A stretch of 37,978 nucleotides of DNA from a bacterium (GTDB taxonomy: Bacteria; Bacillota_I; Bacilli_A; RF39; UBA660). Within the stretch, counting starts at the first letter, position 1. The number at the start of each line of letters is the position of its first letter. The stretch is from assembly GCA_029007115.1 (NCBI GenBank), contig JAQXHG010000030.1, positions 1-37,978 on the forward strand, given 5' to 3'. This document shows positions 29,226-37,587 of the stretch, piece by piece. The position numbers and the translations under genes were made by a program. The notes beneath the pieces were generated by a model. The model was not told the origin of the DNA. It did no database searches and saw nothing but the letters and a program-made list of their open reading frames with translations.

Positions 29226-30691
29226 TTATATAAACTAAATGGATTAATATTTTGGCCATTTTTTTGTACTTGGAAGTGTAAGTGTACACCAGTAGCACTA
29301 CCTGTTCGTCCCATAATACCAATAATTTGTCCTTTTTCCACTTTATCTCCTTTATTAACATTTACTTGTGCTAAATGCATATATGTTGCTACATAACCAT
29401 TTCCAAAATCAATCTTAACATATTTACCAGCACCACTATTATATCCACTCTTAACGGCCGCAGTTACTGTACCTGACTGTATAGCATATATATTTTTACT
29501 TTTAGTACCTGCAATATCAATTGCTGGATGGAAATGATATTTACCTTTTATTGGGTGTGTACGATAACCATAACCAGATGATATTCTAAATGGTTTACTA
29601 GTAGGCCAAGCCCAATAAGTAGTATTTCCATAATATACTACATTTTTAGATCCATATACTATTATTTTATCTACTTTTTCAGTTATTACTTCCTCTGAAA
29701 CAAGAGATGATGATAAAATAACTCCATTCATTTCCTTAGTTGCATAAATAACTTTACTCATACCATTTGAACCTTGTTGCTTTACATATGATTGATCACC
29801 ATTTAATGTATTATCAAATTCAACCTTAGTGTCATATGTAATTGTTTGAAACTCTGTATCAAATGATTCAATAACTATATTAGACAAAGGTTCTATTGGT
29901 GCTACATTTAATTCTTGACCTATTGCTAATAATGCATTTACACCTCCTAAATCAGGATTTGCTATTAAAATATCTTCTACACCCATTTGATGATTATACG
30001 CTATAGTTTCTAGTGTATCTTCACCTTTTACTTTATATGTTTCTTCTAAATCAGTACTACCAAATAAGAAATACATACTAAGTTCATCTGCTTGTGTAAT
30101 AATATGTTCTTGAGTTGATATATATGTTTTCTTAATTGTAACTTGACTTTCCAAATAAATATCAGTTATTTCTCTACCCTCATCTATTATCTCTGGCTGT
30201 GTGCCATTTAAATAATTATTATATTCCTCTTCACTAATAAAAGCTAAAATAGTATTTTTAACAGCCGTATCTAATACTGTTTTATCTAATATATATAGTT
30301 TTTTCTTTTCACCATTATCATACTTTATAGTAACTTCATAACCTAAAATAGTAAATGGATCAATATCTTTAATCTCATCATATATTTCTTGTACAGTTAA
30401 TATATTATTGTTATAAGTTGATACTGGATGCACTTCAAGACCTGTTGGTGAATAAACTTTATCAACATTATATTTTTCTTTAATTTCTTTTTGTTCTGCA
30501 TCAATCAAATCATATAACTTTTTATCAGATTCAATTAAACCAATTTTTTCTCCACCTAAGTATACTTGATAATAATTATTTACTTTAGGAGTAACAGGAT
30601 TAAATGTCAATGAAAAATATACAATTATTAAAATTGCAAATAAAATAAAAATTATTTGACTTATAGATATTCTTTCTTTATTCATTATCAT
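29222..30691 (-). CDS. M23 peptidase with LysM and G5 domains
   Basis: A 489-residue membrane-anchored cell-wall endopeptidase. Helix about 10-30; LysM about 218-263 (YKVKGEDTLETIAYNHQMGV); G5-like domain about 270-347 (ending VDKIIVYGSK); M23 domain about 365-489. Zinc and catalytic residues are all present: H388 and D392 (HPAID), H439 (YMHL), H470 and H472 (HLHF). It should cut peptide bridges in peptidoglycan, which implies a wall. Start within the dnaB end (14-base overlap); ATG at 30685 is an alternative start 2 codons later. Confidence 0.94.
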   Translation of the reverse strand: MIMNKERISISQIIFILFAILIIVYFSLTFNPVTPKVNNYYQVYLGGEKIGLIESDKKLYDLIDAEQKEIKEKYNVDKVYSPTGLEVHPVSTYNNNILTVQEIYDEIKDIDPFTILGYEVTIKYDNGEKKKLYILDKTVLDTAVKNTILAFISEEEYNNYLNGTQPEIIDEGREITDIYLESQVTIKKTYISTQEHIITQADELSMYFLFGSTDLEETYKVKGEDTLETIAYNHQMGVEDILIANPDLGGVNALLAIGQELNVAPIEPLSNIVIESFDTEFQTITYDTKVEFDNTLNGDQSYVKQQGSNGMSKVIYATKEMNGVILSSSLVSEEVITEKVDKIIVYGSKNVVYYGNTTYWAWPTSKPFRISSGYGYRTHPIKGKYHFHPAIDIAGTKSKNIYAIQSGTVTAAVKSGYNSGAGKYVKIDFGNGYVATYMHLAQVNVNKGDKVEKGQIIGIMGRTGSATGVHLHFQVQKNGQNINPFSLYK

Positions 30692-32021
30692 CTTCCCTAT
30701 TTATAAAATTATCAAATGAACCAGTATTCATTTTAAATAATAAATCCACACTTCCAGTCTGACCAGCCCTATGTTTTGCCACTAATAATTCTACTTTTCT
30801 ATTTACATTTCCATCATACTTTCCATAAGCATCACTATGTAAAAACAAAACTATATCGGCATCTTGTTCGATAGAACCAGACTCTCTTAAATCTGATAGT
30901 TTTGGTTTGCTATCATCACCTTTTCTTTGCTCAACACTTCTTGATAATTGAGCAAGAGCAATTACTGGTATATCAAGTTCCATAGCAAGTTTTTTTATAT
31001 CACGGCTTATTTCACTTACCTCTTGTACTCTTTGTCCTGAATATTTAGCAGAGCTTGATAATAATTGTAAATAATCTATTACTATCAAATCTAATCCATC
31101 ATCAGAATTCTTTAATTTTCTACATTTTCTTCTAATTTCACTAACTGTAAGACCACCTGAATCATCTATGTAAAATTTTGTATCAGAAAGCTCACTCATA
31201 GCTTCATTCCACTTTTTCCAATCAGTATTTTTAAGTTTACCAGTTTTTAATACATCACCATCAATTTTACCTACTACACCAAACATCCTCTTCATGATTT
31301 CTTCAGCACCCATTTCAAGTGAGAAAAATGCTATACTCTTATGTTCATTAATCGCCGCATTTAATGCTATATTTAATGAAAAAGCACTTTTTCCACATCC
31401 TGGACGACCTGCTATGATAATAACTTGTTTCTTTTGAAGACCACGAGTCATATTATCAAAATCATAGTATCCTGTTCTAATACCTGTAAATTCAGTCTTA
31501 GATTCAGCTAATATTTCCATATTCTTTTGAAGTTCAGGAAGTATTTCTTGTATTTTTTTGATATCTCTTCCAAGCCTATCATTATATACACTAAGAATAT
31601 TTCTCTCAGCATTTTCAACAATATCAACTACACTATCTTGTTCATCATAACACTCTTCTTGTATTTTAGTTGCTTTAGATATTAAATTTCTAAGAACAGA
31701 TTTATCAAATATAATTTTAATATAATAATTTAAATTTGCTGTACTTGGTACAGAATTAATAATTTCAGCAATATATTCTACTCCACCAACTAATGATAGA
31801 CTCTTACTTTTATCAAGCTCATTACATACAGTATTTGCATCTACTGCAATGTTATTTATATGTAGATTCTTCATAGTTTTATAAATTAATTTATTGGCTT
31901 CACTATAAAACATATCGTCACTTACTTCATCCATTATTTTATCTAATGCTGTTTTTTCTAAAAAACCACACCCTAAGACAGCAATTTCAGCATCAATATT
32001 TTGAGGCTCTTTTCTTGCCAT
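30678..32021 (-). CDS. dnaB: Replicative DNA helicase
   Basis: A 447-residue DnaB with an N-terminal helical domain and a RecA-type motor: Walker A GRPGCGKS (205-212), Walker B LDLIVIDYLQLL, and the conserved ALAQLSRSVEQR and DLRESGSIEQDADIV blocks that carry sensor and arginine-finger functions. Unwinds DNA at the replication fork. It lies 12 bases after rplI, the usual rplI-dnaB pairing of Bacilli. No intein or insertion. Confidence 0.97.
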   Translation of the reverse strand: MARKEPQNIDAEIAVLGCGFLEKTALDKIMDEVSDDMFYSEANKLIYKTMKNLHINNIAVDANTVCNELDKSKSLSLVGGVEYIAEIINSVPSTANLNYYIKIIFDKSVLRNLISKATKIQEECYDEQDSVVDIVENAERNILSVYNDRLGRDIKKIQEILPELQKNMEILAESKTEFTGIRTGYYDFDNMTRGLQKKQVIIIAGRPGCGKSAFSLNIALNAAINEHKSIAFFSLEMGAEEIMKRMFGVVGKIDGDVLKTGKLKNTDWKKWNEAMSELSDTKFYIDDSGGLTVSEIRRKCRKLKNSDDGLDLIVIDYLQLLSSSAKYSGQRVQEVSEISRDIKKLAMELDIPVIALAQLSRSVEQRKGDDSKPKLSDLRESGSIEQDADIVLFLHSDAYGKYDGNVNRKVELLVAKHRAGQTGSVDLLFKMNTGSFDNFINREDDNE

Positions 32022-32033
32022 TTTAATTCACCT

Positions 32034-32474
32034 CTACTCCTTAGTTAATGATACTCTTATATTAAATGTTACCTTTTTATGAAGATTTACTTTGACATCA
32101 TGAAAACCTAATACATTAATTTCATTTGTTAACTCTAGTTTCTTTTTATCAATATTAAACCCTAGTTTAGATAGTTCTTCACTTATTTGTTTAGTAGTTA
32201 TACTACCAAAAACTTTATCATTTTCTCCAGTTTTTACTTTAAAATTTATAACTTTATTTTCAAGTTTATTTTTTATTTTATTGCATTCTTCAATAAGAGC
32301 ATTTTGTGCTTCTTCTCGTGCTTGTATCTCACTATTTAGCACTGATACACTTTTTTGTGTATAAGGTACTGCAAGTTTATTTGAAATTAAATAATTAGCA
32401 TATCCATCTTTAACTTCTTTAATTTCATCTTTCTTTGCTTGTTTTTTTACATCTTGCAAAAATATTACTTTCAT
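32034..32474 (-). CDS. rplI: 50S ribosomal protein L9
   Basis: A 146-residue L9: N-terminal domain MKVIFLQDVKKQAKKDEI with the conserved GYANYLI segment (usual 'GYARNYLIPKGLA'), a long helix, and a C-terminal domain with FGSITTKQI. I choose the ATG at 32474 because GGAGGTGG lies directly upstream and the family begins MKVI; the upstream start at 32498 would place the ribosome site inside the gene. First gene of its operon. Confidence 0.97.
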   Translation of the reverse strand: MKVIFLQDVKKQAKKDEIKEVKDGYANYLISNKLAVPYTQKSVSVLNSEIQAREEAQNALIEECNKIKNKLENKVINFKVKTGENDKVFGSITTKQISEELSKLGFNIDKKKLELTNEINVLGFHDVKVNLHKKVTFNIRVSLTKE

Positions 32475-32502
32475 AAACCCACCTCCATTAATAATCATAA
32501 AT

Positions 32503-32511
32503 ATTATAGCA
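32503..32511 (-). promoter_or_regulatory. Extended -10 promoter of the rplI operon
   Basis: Minus strand TGC TATAAT, about 30 bases upstream of the rplI ATG. The -35 is not clear. Confidence 0.6.
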
Positions 32512-32532
32512 TAACTCTAATCAAAAAAAAAG

Positions 32533-32561
32533 TTGTAAATAACCTTAAAATATTATATACT
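32533..32561 (+). promoter_or_regulatory. Promoter of the tail-anchored protein gene
   Basis: TTGTAA, 17 bases, TATACT, then AAGGAGATGAGG and the ATG at 32592. Divergent from rplI. Confidence 0.7.
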
Positions 32562-32591
32562 AAATATAAGAAAATAAGGAGATGAGGTGTT

Positions 32592-33500
32592 ATGACTAAT
32601 GAAACTATTGAAAAATTAAAACAGTTTCAAACAATACTTAAAAGATGTATTTTAGATAGATTTAAAAATAACTTACCTCAAGATAAAATAGATTTAATAA
32701 ATAAAACTGACTTTGTTAACATAGATGAATTAAAGAATCTCAATAATGCTCTTGATATACAAGGAGCAATATTAAGAAAAATGCTTTATAGTATAATTAA
32801 TATTACATGCAATAAAGATATTCAAGTAGGAAATGAAATGAAATCATTTGAATATGGAAAATTACTTAATGATCTATTAGTAGAACATTTTGCAATTGAG
32901 ATTTCAGGAAGATACAAATTTCAAATTAGAAGTGATGATAAATTAAGAGATAAACTTACTTTTGTCAATGAAATTAAAAAAGTACTTGGAGCAAAGTTTG
33001 AATCTTTAGTACTAACACAAAATGCTAAATATATATTATCTATGGATGGTCTAAAAGAGATCGAAGCAATATTTGATGTGAATGCTATTGATGAATCTAC
33101 TAATAAGTCAATACAAGCTAATAACGAAAGTGTTTCTCATCAACAACAAAACTCATCAAATCCAAATGAAATTGATATAACTGAATATATTAAAAACACA
33201 AACAATCAAAGTAAACAAACAGTTAGTGAAACTATTCAAGATGAAAAATATGAAGAATTAGTCATGAAATATGCAAGAGGAGAAAAATTAAGTGAAGAAG
33301 AATTAAAATTATTATTAAAATCCACTCCTGATTTAATGACAGACTCTCAAATAGAAGAATTTGCAACCAAAAATGTTGGTCCAAAATTAGAAATGACAAG
33401 TTCCTCAACAGGATTTGGTTACTTTAAAATGATACTCTATTTTATAGTTGTAACTAACATATTAGGATTTATAATAGCTACATTATTAACACATTACTAA
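32592..33500 (+). CDS. Tail-anchored cytoplasmic protein, unrecognised
   Basis: A 302-residue protein with a helical N-terminal domain (1-165), a Gln/Asn/Ser linker (about 170-210), a short helical acidic unit (ARGEKLSEEELKLLLKSTPD, a pattern seen in short regulatory helices), and one membrane helix at the very end (about 278-299), with no signal peptide. It is therefore probably anchored by its tail with the main body in the cytoplasm. The N-terminal part FEYGKLLNDLLVEHFAIEIS does not match a family I know. Single-gene unit, strong ribosome site. Confidence 0.75.
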   Translation: MTNETIEKLKQFQTILKRCILDRFKNNLPQDKIDLINKTDFVNIDELKNLNNALDIQGAILRKMLYSIINITCNKDIQVGNEMKSFEYGKLLNDLLVEHFAIEISGRYKFQIRSDDKLRDKLTFVNEIKKVLGAKFESLVLTQNAKYILSMDGLKEIEAIFDVNAIDESTNKSIQANNESVSHQQQNSSNPNEIDITEYIKNTNNQSKQTVSETIQDEKYEELVMKYARGEKLSEEELKLLLKSTPDLMTDSQIEEFATKNVGPKLEMTSSSTGFGYFKMILYFIVVTNILGFIIATLLTHY

Positions 33501-33526
33501 AAAACACAATTTTTAAATTGTGTTTT
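33501..33526. terminator. Bidirectional terminator between the tail-anchored gene and cse60
   Basis: A perfect 12-base-pair palindrome (AAAACACAATTT and its complement, TT between), with A and T runs at either side, lying between convergent stop codons. Confidence 0.8.
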
Positions 33527-33527
33527 A

Positions 33528-33701
33528 TTATCCTTTATACATTATCATTGCAGAAAAACAATATACTTGCTCTTCTCCAAATATAGAAACCGCAGTTCTA
33601 AACTGAATATCAATTACATCTTTATTAGTTTCCAAAAATGCATTAATATTTTTTTCTAAATCTTTTTCATGGTTTTCATCAAATATTTTTACTTTCATCA
33701 T
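33528..33701 (-). CDS. cse60: Cse60 family sporulation protein
   Basis: A 57-residue ORF starting with two ATGs (33701 and 33698): it begins MMKVKIFDENHEKDLEKN and ends EEQVYCFSAMIMYKG. This matches Cse60, a sigma-E dependent protein of Bacillus of about 60 residues whose function is unknown ('IKVKLFDE-HE-DLE' and 'YCFSAMI' are diagnostic). No Shine-Dalgarno site precedes it; the -10 box ends 6 bases before the first ATG, so the mRNA appears leaderless. Together with GerQ it is the second sporulation-linked family in the window. Confidence 0.85.
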   Translation of the reverse strand: MMKVKIFDENHEKDLEKNINAFLETNKDVIDIQFRTAVSIFGEEQVYCFSAMIMYKG

Positions 33702-33707
33702 AATATG

Positions 33708-33713
33708 ATTATA
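33708..33713 (-). promoter_or_regulatory. -10 box of cse60, leaderless
   Basis: TATAAT on the minus strand, 6 bases before the ATG at 33701, so the expected transcript begins at or next to the start codon. The -35 is poor. The box lies just after the yihY-family terminator. Confidence 0.45.
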
Positions 33714-33726
33714 TTTTGTAATAATT

Positions 33727-33756
33727 AAAAATAGTGTCGAATTACAAACACTATTT
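33727..33756 (-). terminator. Terminator after the YihY-family gene
   Basis: A 9-base-pair stem (AAATAGTGT with ACACTATTT), 10-base loop, followed on the minus strand by TTTTTAATT. It includes the stop codon of the upstream gene (33751). Confidence 0.7.
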
Positions 33757-34611
33757 ATTTTTTTTAACTTTTTTTCTGATTTCCTCTAACTTTAAAGAAT
33801 TTGTCTTTTCTATGTTTTTATCACTTATATCTTTATTCATACATAATCCTATAACAAATATATAAGCCATTATATAAAACCAAAATAATAAAATTACAAC
33901 ATTAGCAAGATTTCCATATAAAACATCATATCTTGCTATATTATTAATATAATAAGAAAACGCTATTGTAACAATCAACCAAGTAATAGTTGTGAATAAG
34001 CTTCCTTTATTAACACTTTTTCTAGATATTCTTTCATCTGGTGCAATTATATAAATAAATTTAACTATATAAAATATAATTAACATAGATATTGGTACTT
34101 GTAATAAAAAGTATAGTCTATCTATATATATTCTATTTATAGATATAAAATCTGTAAATGTAGCTATTAAATTAATAATTGTAGTACCAAGTAATGGAAC
34201 AATAAATATAAATGTAAATAATAATGTTAGAACTATGACTATTATTAATGATTTTACAAATTTTTTAATTAATGATGAACTTTTACATTCATAGATAGTA
34301 TTACTTGCAAGTATTATAGAACCACAACCATTCATTGCAACAATAATACCTAATATAATTGGTATAAATGATTTAAGTGATAAACTAGTATCAAATACAG
34401 GTTCTATTAATTCCACTACCCCGCTAGGAAAAGTAATTGATACAAAATTTAGTATTATATCACTTGGTAGGTTAAATGTAGTTGAAACATAAAATATTAA
34501 TGATACAATTGGTACTAATGCCACAAAGAAAGAGTATGCAAGACTACCTGGCAATATTCTAAGTTCATTTCTAGATAACATATTTAATAATGAATTAATA
34601 GTTTTTTTCAT
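33751..34611 (-). CDS. YihY/BrkB family membrane protein
   Basis: A 286-residue protein with six membrane helices, a conserved N-terminal motif (LPGSLAYSFFVALVPIVSLI) and the helix GNLANVVILLFWFYIMAYI near the end, both diagnostic of YihY (formerly 'ribonuclease BN'). The family is a membrane protein of uncertain function. The charged C-terminus (EEIRKKVKKNK) is cytoplasmic. It follows the GGDEF gene by 10 bases and ends a three-gene operon. Confidence 0.92.
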   Translation of the reverse strand: MKKTINSLLNMLSRNELRILPGSLAYSFFVALVPIVSLIFYVSTTFNLPSDIILNFVSITFPSGVVELIEPVFDTSLSLKSFIPIILGIIVAMNGCGSIILASNTIYECKSSSLIKKFVKSLIIVIVLTLLFTFIFIVPLLGTTIINLIATFTDFISINRIYIDRLYFLLQVPISMLIIFYIVKFIYIIAPDERISRKSVNKGSLFTTITWLIVTIAFSYYINNIARYDVLYGNLANVVILLFWFYIMAYIFVIGLCMNKDISDKNIEKTNSLKLEEIRKKVKKNK

Positions 34612-34621
34612 ATTACTTCCC

Positions 34622-36634
34622 TTATTTTGCTTTAGATTTTTTTATCATACTTATTGAATCATTTATCGCATCATCAATCGTAGTTTGCTCATTTAAAATC
34701 ATTGCATATCCAATAGAAACTCCAAAGTCTTTATTTACTAAAGATGCTGTTATTCCTCTATTTAATTTATGAATATATGTTCCTATCTTCTTTTCATCAT
34801 ATCCTACTAAATAAATAATAAACTCATCTCCATCAGTTCTCATTATTTCTGAATTATCTCTTTGAGTTTTGATTAATACGCTCGCAACTGCCTTAATTTG
34901 ATTATCTCCTGCTTCATGACCATATTTATCATTTAACATTTTTAAATTATTAATATCAATAACAATAACTGCCTGAGGATACACTTTAGTTGATGACCAA
35001 GAATCTATATTATCATTTAAATAATTTCTATTTTTCAAATTAGTCATTACATCAAAATAATATAGTCTATCTTCTTTCTTACTCTTCTTATTATTCATTA
35101 ATTTCTTAATAATTGCATATACACTAAATGATAGTACTAATATAGCAATAACTATATATATTAAATTACTAACTATAAAATTAAATACTCTATTATTTTT
35201 TAAAGTTTTTACAACATCATACACGCTCTCATTTTTCACCTCATTAGTACTAAGCGTACTAAGATAAAAATCAAATAACTTATTAAATGCCTCATTATCT
35301 TTATTAAATAAAAATGAATTATTTAATCTAATACTATCAGTATATCTAATACTATAGTTTTTCAAAGATGTATCCTTGTAATAATCATATACTTCTTTTT
35401 CTACTATTATTATAGAATCTTCATTTATATTTTTAATCATAGATTCTATACTAGCAAAGTCATTTATTTCAAATAAATTCTTACTAGCCATACTATATTT
35501 CAAATTCATATTAGCAATCATATCTACATTAATGTTTTTTAAACTATATAATGAATTTACAACTATATTGTTATTTCTATGGGCAAGAACTACATATTCA
35601 CTACTTCCAAGAGTCCTACTACTATCATAATTACTACTACTAAGTGAATAATAATTTAACATTAAGTCTATTTTTTTATCAGATAAAGCATTTGATAATT
35701 CCTTTGTATCTTTATATTCAATATATTTATAAGTAACCCCAGTCATATCAGCAAACTTTATTAAAAAAGTATTAGTAAGTCCGGTAAAATCATGGCTAAT
35801 CTTTCCTTCATAAGGAATATTATTGATATAACCTACTATAAAATCTTCATTAGTGATAGAAGCCTTTTCAAGTTCAGTATACTTTTTAATATCATAGTAT
35901 ACATTTAGAAATGATGAATTGATTTCTTCATTTGATTTATTATGCCATCTATTATAAAACTTAGTCATTATTCCTTTTAAGTTTTCATTATTATCATCAA
36001 AATTTAAACAATAATATGAATATAATCCATCCAAATGATATACAATAGAATAATCACTCTCAATAATTTTATCGATATATTTGTACATTGGAACTACTAA
36101 ATAGTGAATTTGTTTATTAATATAAGCAGTCTTTAATTCATCAAATGTCTCAAATTTTTTAAATGTTATTTGATTATACTCAGTTAAATAATATTTAATA
36201 GCTTCTTCATCAGTTGATAAAATACCAAGAACTTTATAATTCAAATCTGTTAATCCACTTATATCTTCACTACCTATTATGACATAATGATCCTTATAAA
36301 ATATTATATCATTTTCATCAACGCTATTTTTATTAACGAAATTAACATTAGATTCATCAGTAGTAACAATATTAAAATTAAGACCAGTATCTGTTTTAAG
36401 AGCAGTTAAATAATTATAGTAAACACCTTGTCCATCATTTGAAAATACAGGTAAATTAGGTTCAATATAAACATCAATAGTTTTGTCTCTATTACTATTT
36501 AGCCATTTTTTTTCATTATAAGAATATTTATTAACACTACTAGAAATGTAATATAATGTACCTAAAAATATTATAATTAATACAATTATAATAGAAGCAA
36601 GTATTATAATACTTTTTTTCTTTTTTATTTTCAT
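34622..36634 (-). CDS. Membrane-anchored GGDEF protein with two solute-binding-like sensor domains
   Basis: A 670-residue protein: helix about 9-31, two periplasmic-binding-protein-like (bacterial type 3 solute-binding) domains at about 45-250 and 265-480, a second helix about 490-512, then a GGDEF domain (about 530-670). The GGDEF domain has DVMTNLKNRNYLND, YGHEAGD and RTDGDEF (601-605), so the signature is DGDEF with the first Gly replaced by Asp. The catalytic Asp, Glu and Phe remain, so c-di-GMP synthesis is possible but unproven. It should sense an external small molecule and signal to the cytoplasm. Six bases after the 157-residue gene; one operon. Confidence 0.88.
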   Translation of the reverse strand: MKIKKKKSIIILASIIIVLIIIFLGTLYYISSSVNKYSYNEKKWLNSNRDKTIDVYIEPNLPVFSNDGQGVYYNYLTALKTDTGLNFNIVTTDESNVNFVNKNSVDENDIIFYKDHYVIIGSEDISGLTDLNYKVLGILSTDEEAIKYYLTEYNQITFKKFETFDELKTAYINKQIHYLVVPMYKYIDKIIESDYSIVYHLDGLYSYYCLNFDDNNENLKGIMTKFYNRWHNKSNEEINSSFLNVYYDIKKYTELEKASITNEDFIVGYINNIPYEGKISHDFTGLTNTFLIKFADMTGVTYKYIEYKDTKELSNALSDKKIDLMLNYYSLSSSNYDSSRTLGSSEYVVLAHRNNNIVVNSLYSLKNINVDMIANMNLKYSMASKNLFEINDFASIESMIKNINEDSIIIVEKEVYDYYKDTSLKNYSIRYTDSIRLNNSFLFNKDNEAFNKLFDFYLSTLSTNEVKNESVYDVVKTLKNNRVFNFIVSNLIYIVIAILVLSFSVYAIIKKLMNNKKSKKEDRLYYFDVMTNLKNRNYLNDNIDSWSSTKVYPQAVIVIDINNLKMLNDKYGHEAGDNQIKAVASVLIKTQRDNSEIMRTDGDEFIIYLVGYDEKKIGTYIHKLNRGITASLVNKDFGVSIGYAMILNEQTTIDDAINDSISMIKKSKAK

Positions 36635-36639
36635 TTAAA

Positions 36640-37101
36640 TCACCATACTACCTTCAAACTATTTGCATTCTTAGAACCAAATACAGGAAAATTATTATTT
36701 TCTTCACTACCAGAATATGTAAGTATAAATTGAACTTCATAATATTTTAAATTATCTTCTCCTATTTTATCTAATGACTTAATAGCTAAAGTTTGAGCAT
36801 TAGATACTTTTATAGATTCTTTAAAATCAATGATTATATAAATAATTTTTCCTTCTATATCAATTACTGTTTTATTAACAGAACTCTCATCCTTATAAAT
36901 TGATGCTATATCATCACTTAAAGTATTACTTAGAGTATGTTTATCAATACCATCTAATCTATCACCATATTTACTTGAACTTGCTCCTAAGTAGAAATTC
37001 TTAAAAAATAATATCCCAATTACTATAAAACAAATAAACAATATTCCAAGTAATGCAAATAATACTATATTTTCTTGCTTATTACTTTTTCTTTTTTTCA
37101 T
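36640..37101 (-). CDS. Single-span exported protein heading the GGDEF operon, unrecognised
   Basis: I choose the ATG at 37101 (153 residues) since the upstream GTG at 37113 is part of the AAGGAAGGTG ribosome site. A basic start (MKKRKSNKQ) precedes one membrane helix (about 15-37) and an extracellular alpha/beta domain (VIDIEGKIIYIIIDFKE, then YYEVQFILTYSG). The outer domain has the length and strand pattern of a small regulator, but I recognise no family. Co-transcribed with the GGDEF protein, so it may be a partner of its sensor. Confidence 0.75.
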   Translation of the reverse strand: MKKRKSNKQENIVLFALLGILFICFIVIGILFFKNFYLGASSSKYGDRLDGIDKHTLSNTLSDDIASIYKDESSVNKTVIDIEGKIIYIIIDFKESIKVSNAQTLAIKSLDKIGEDNLKYYEVQFILTYSGSEENNNFPVFGSKNANSLKVVW

Positions 37102-37130
37102 TAAAATATACACCTTCCTTGGTCTTAAAT

Positions 37131-37160
37131 ATTATACTATATTTTATTATATTTTTACAA
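37131..37160 (-). promoter_or_regulatory. Promoter of the GGDEF operon
   Basis: Minus strand: TTGTAA, 18 bases, TATAAT, then AAGGAAGGTG. The 37161-37327 stretch beyond it is AT-rich spacer with nothing I can identify. Confidence 0.6.
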
Positions 37161-37327
37161 TAAATATATTTTTTTACATAATTACACTATTATTATTACT
37201 TATTTTCTTAATATTAAACCCCTATATTTAATATTATTATACTACATTTAAAACATATTATAAAGTATAATTATTTACAATTAATTAGGTATATATAATA
37301 TTACAATATAAAATAATAAAGAAACTA

Positions 37328-37356
37328 TTGACAAAGTCTATATTTTTAAGTAAAAT
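37328..37356 (+). promoter_or_regulatory. Promoter of tRNA-Gly
   Basis: TTGACA, 17 bases, TAAAAT: the only perfect -35 box I noticed in the window, 20 bases before the tRNA. Confidence 0.85.
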
Positions 37357-37375
37357 GATAAATGTTCTAAGAAAC

Positions 37376-37449
37376 GCAGGTGTAGTTTAATGGTAGAACT
37401 CTAGCCTTCCAAGCTAATAACGTGGGTCCGATTCCCATCACCTGCTCCA
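37376..37449 (+). tRNA. tRNA-Gly (anticodon UCC)
   Basis: A 74-base tRNA with encoded CCA. Acceptor stem GCAGGTG/CACCTGC, D-loop with the GG pair kept, anticodon loop CTTCCAA (UCC), T arm GTGGG-TCCGATT-CCCAT. It is close to the Bacillus tRNA-Gly(UCC), but the T-loop has C where the almost invariant U55 is expected, and the first anticodon-stem pair (27-43) is C-A. It decodes GGA and possibly other GGN codons. Confidence 0.93.
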
Positions 37450-37460
37450 TTGACGAATTT

Positions 37461-37514
37461 GTTCGGAAAATCCGAACTTGATATATAGAAATCAATCGAA
37501 AGATTGATTTTTTT
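37461..37514 (+). terminator. tRNA-Gly transcript: hairpin and intrinsic terminator
   Basis: A first hairpin (GTTCGGA and complement, 37461-37477) is followed by a 9-base-pair stem AAATCAATC-GAAA-GATTGATTT (37489-37510) with a GAAA tetraloop and a T run. Confidence 0.9.
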
Positions 37515-37516
37515 GT

Positions 37517-37525
37517 TGTTATACT
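37517..37525 (+). promoter_or_regulatory. Possible promoter of the 92-residue gene
   Basis: TGT TATACT, an extended -10, right after the tRNA terminator. The -35 is not visible. Confidence 0.4.
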
Positions 37526-37578
37526 CCCACGTGCCAGCTTGGAAGTCATACAAAGAAATCATCCTAAAAGAAAGGATG
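37526..37578 (+). promoter_or_regulatory. Leader with anti-tRNA sequence and ribosome-site hairpin
   Basis: CCCACGT (37526-37532) and AGCTTGGAAG (37536-37545) are the reverse complement of ACGTGGG and CTTCCAAGCT in the tRNA-Gly just upstream. Further on, CATCCT (37560-37565) pairs with AGGATG (37573-37578), which holds the ribosome site of the following gene. There is no canonical T-box motif, so a T-box riboswitch is not supported. Confidence 0.4.
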
Positions 37579-37587
37579 GTGAACATT

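Noticed and set aside
37376-37545. tRNA-associated attachment site of an integrated element
   Set aside because: The repeat of the tRNA is inverted and partial, whereas att sites are direct repeats of the tRNA 3' end; no integrase is seen.
37367-37586. Minus-strand ORFs reading GDGNRTHV across the tRNA
   Set aside because: This is the known false translation of the antisense of tRNA-Gly and not a gene.
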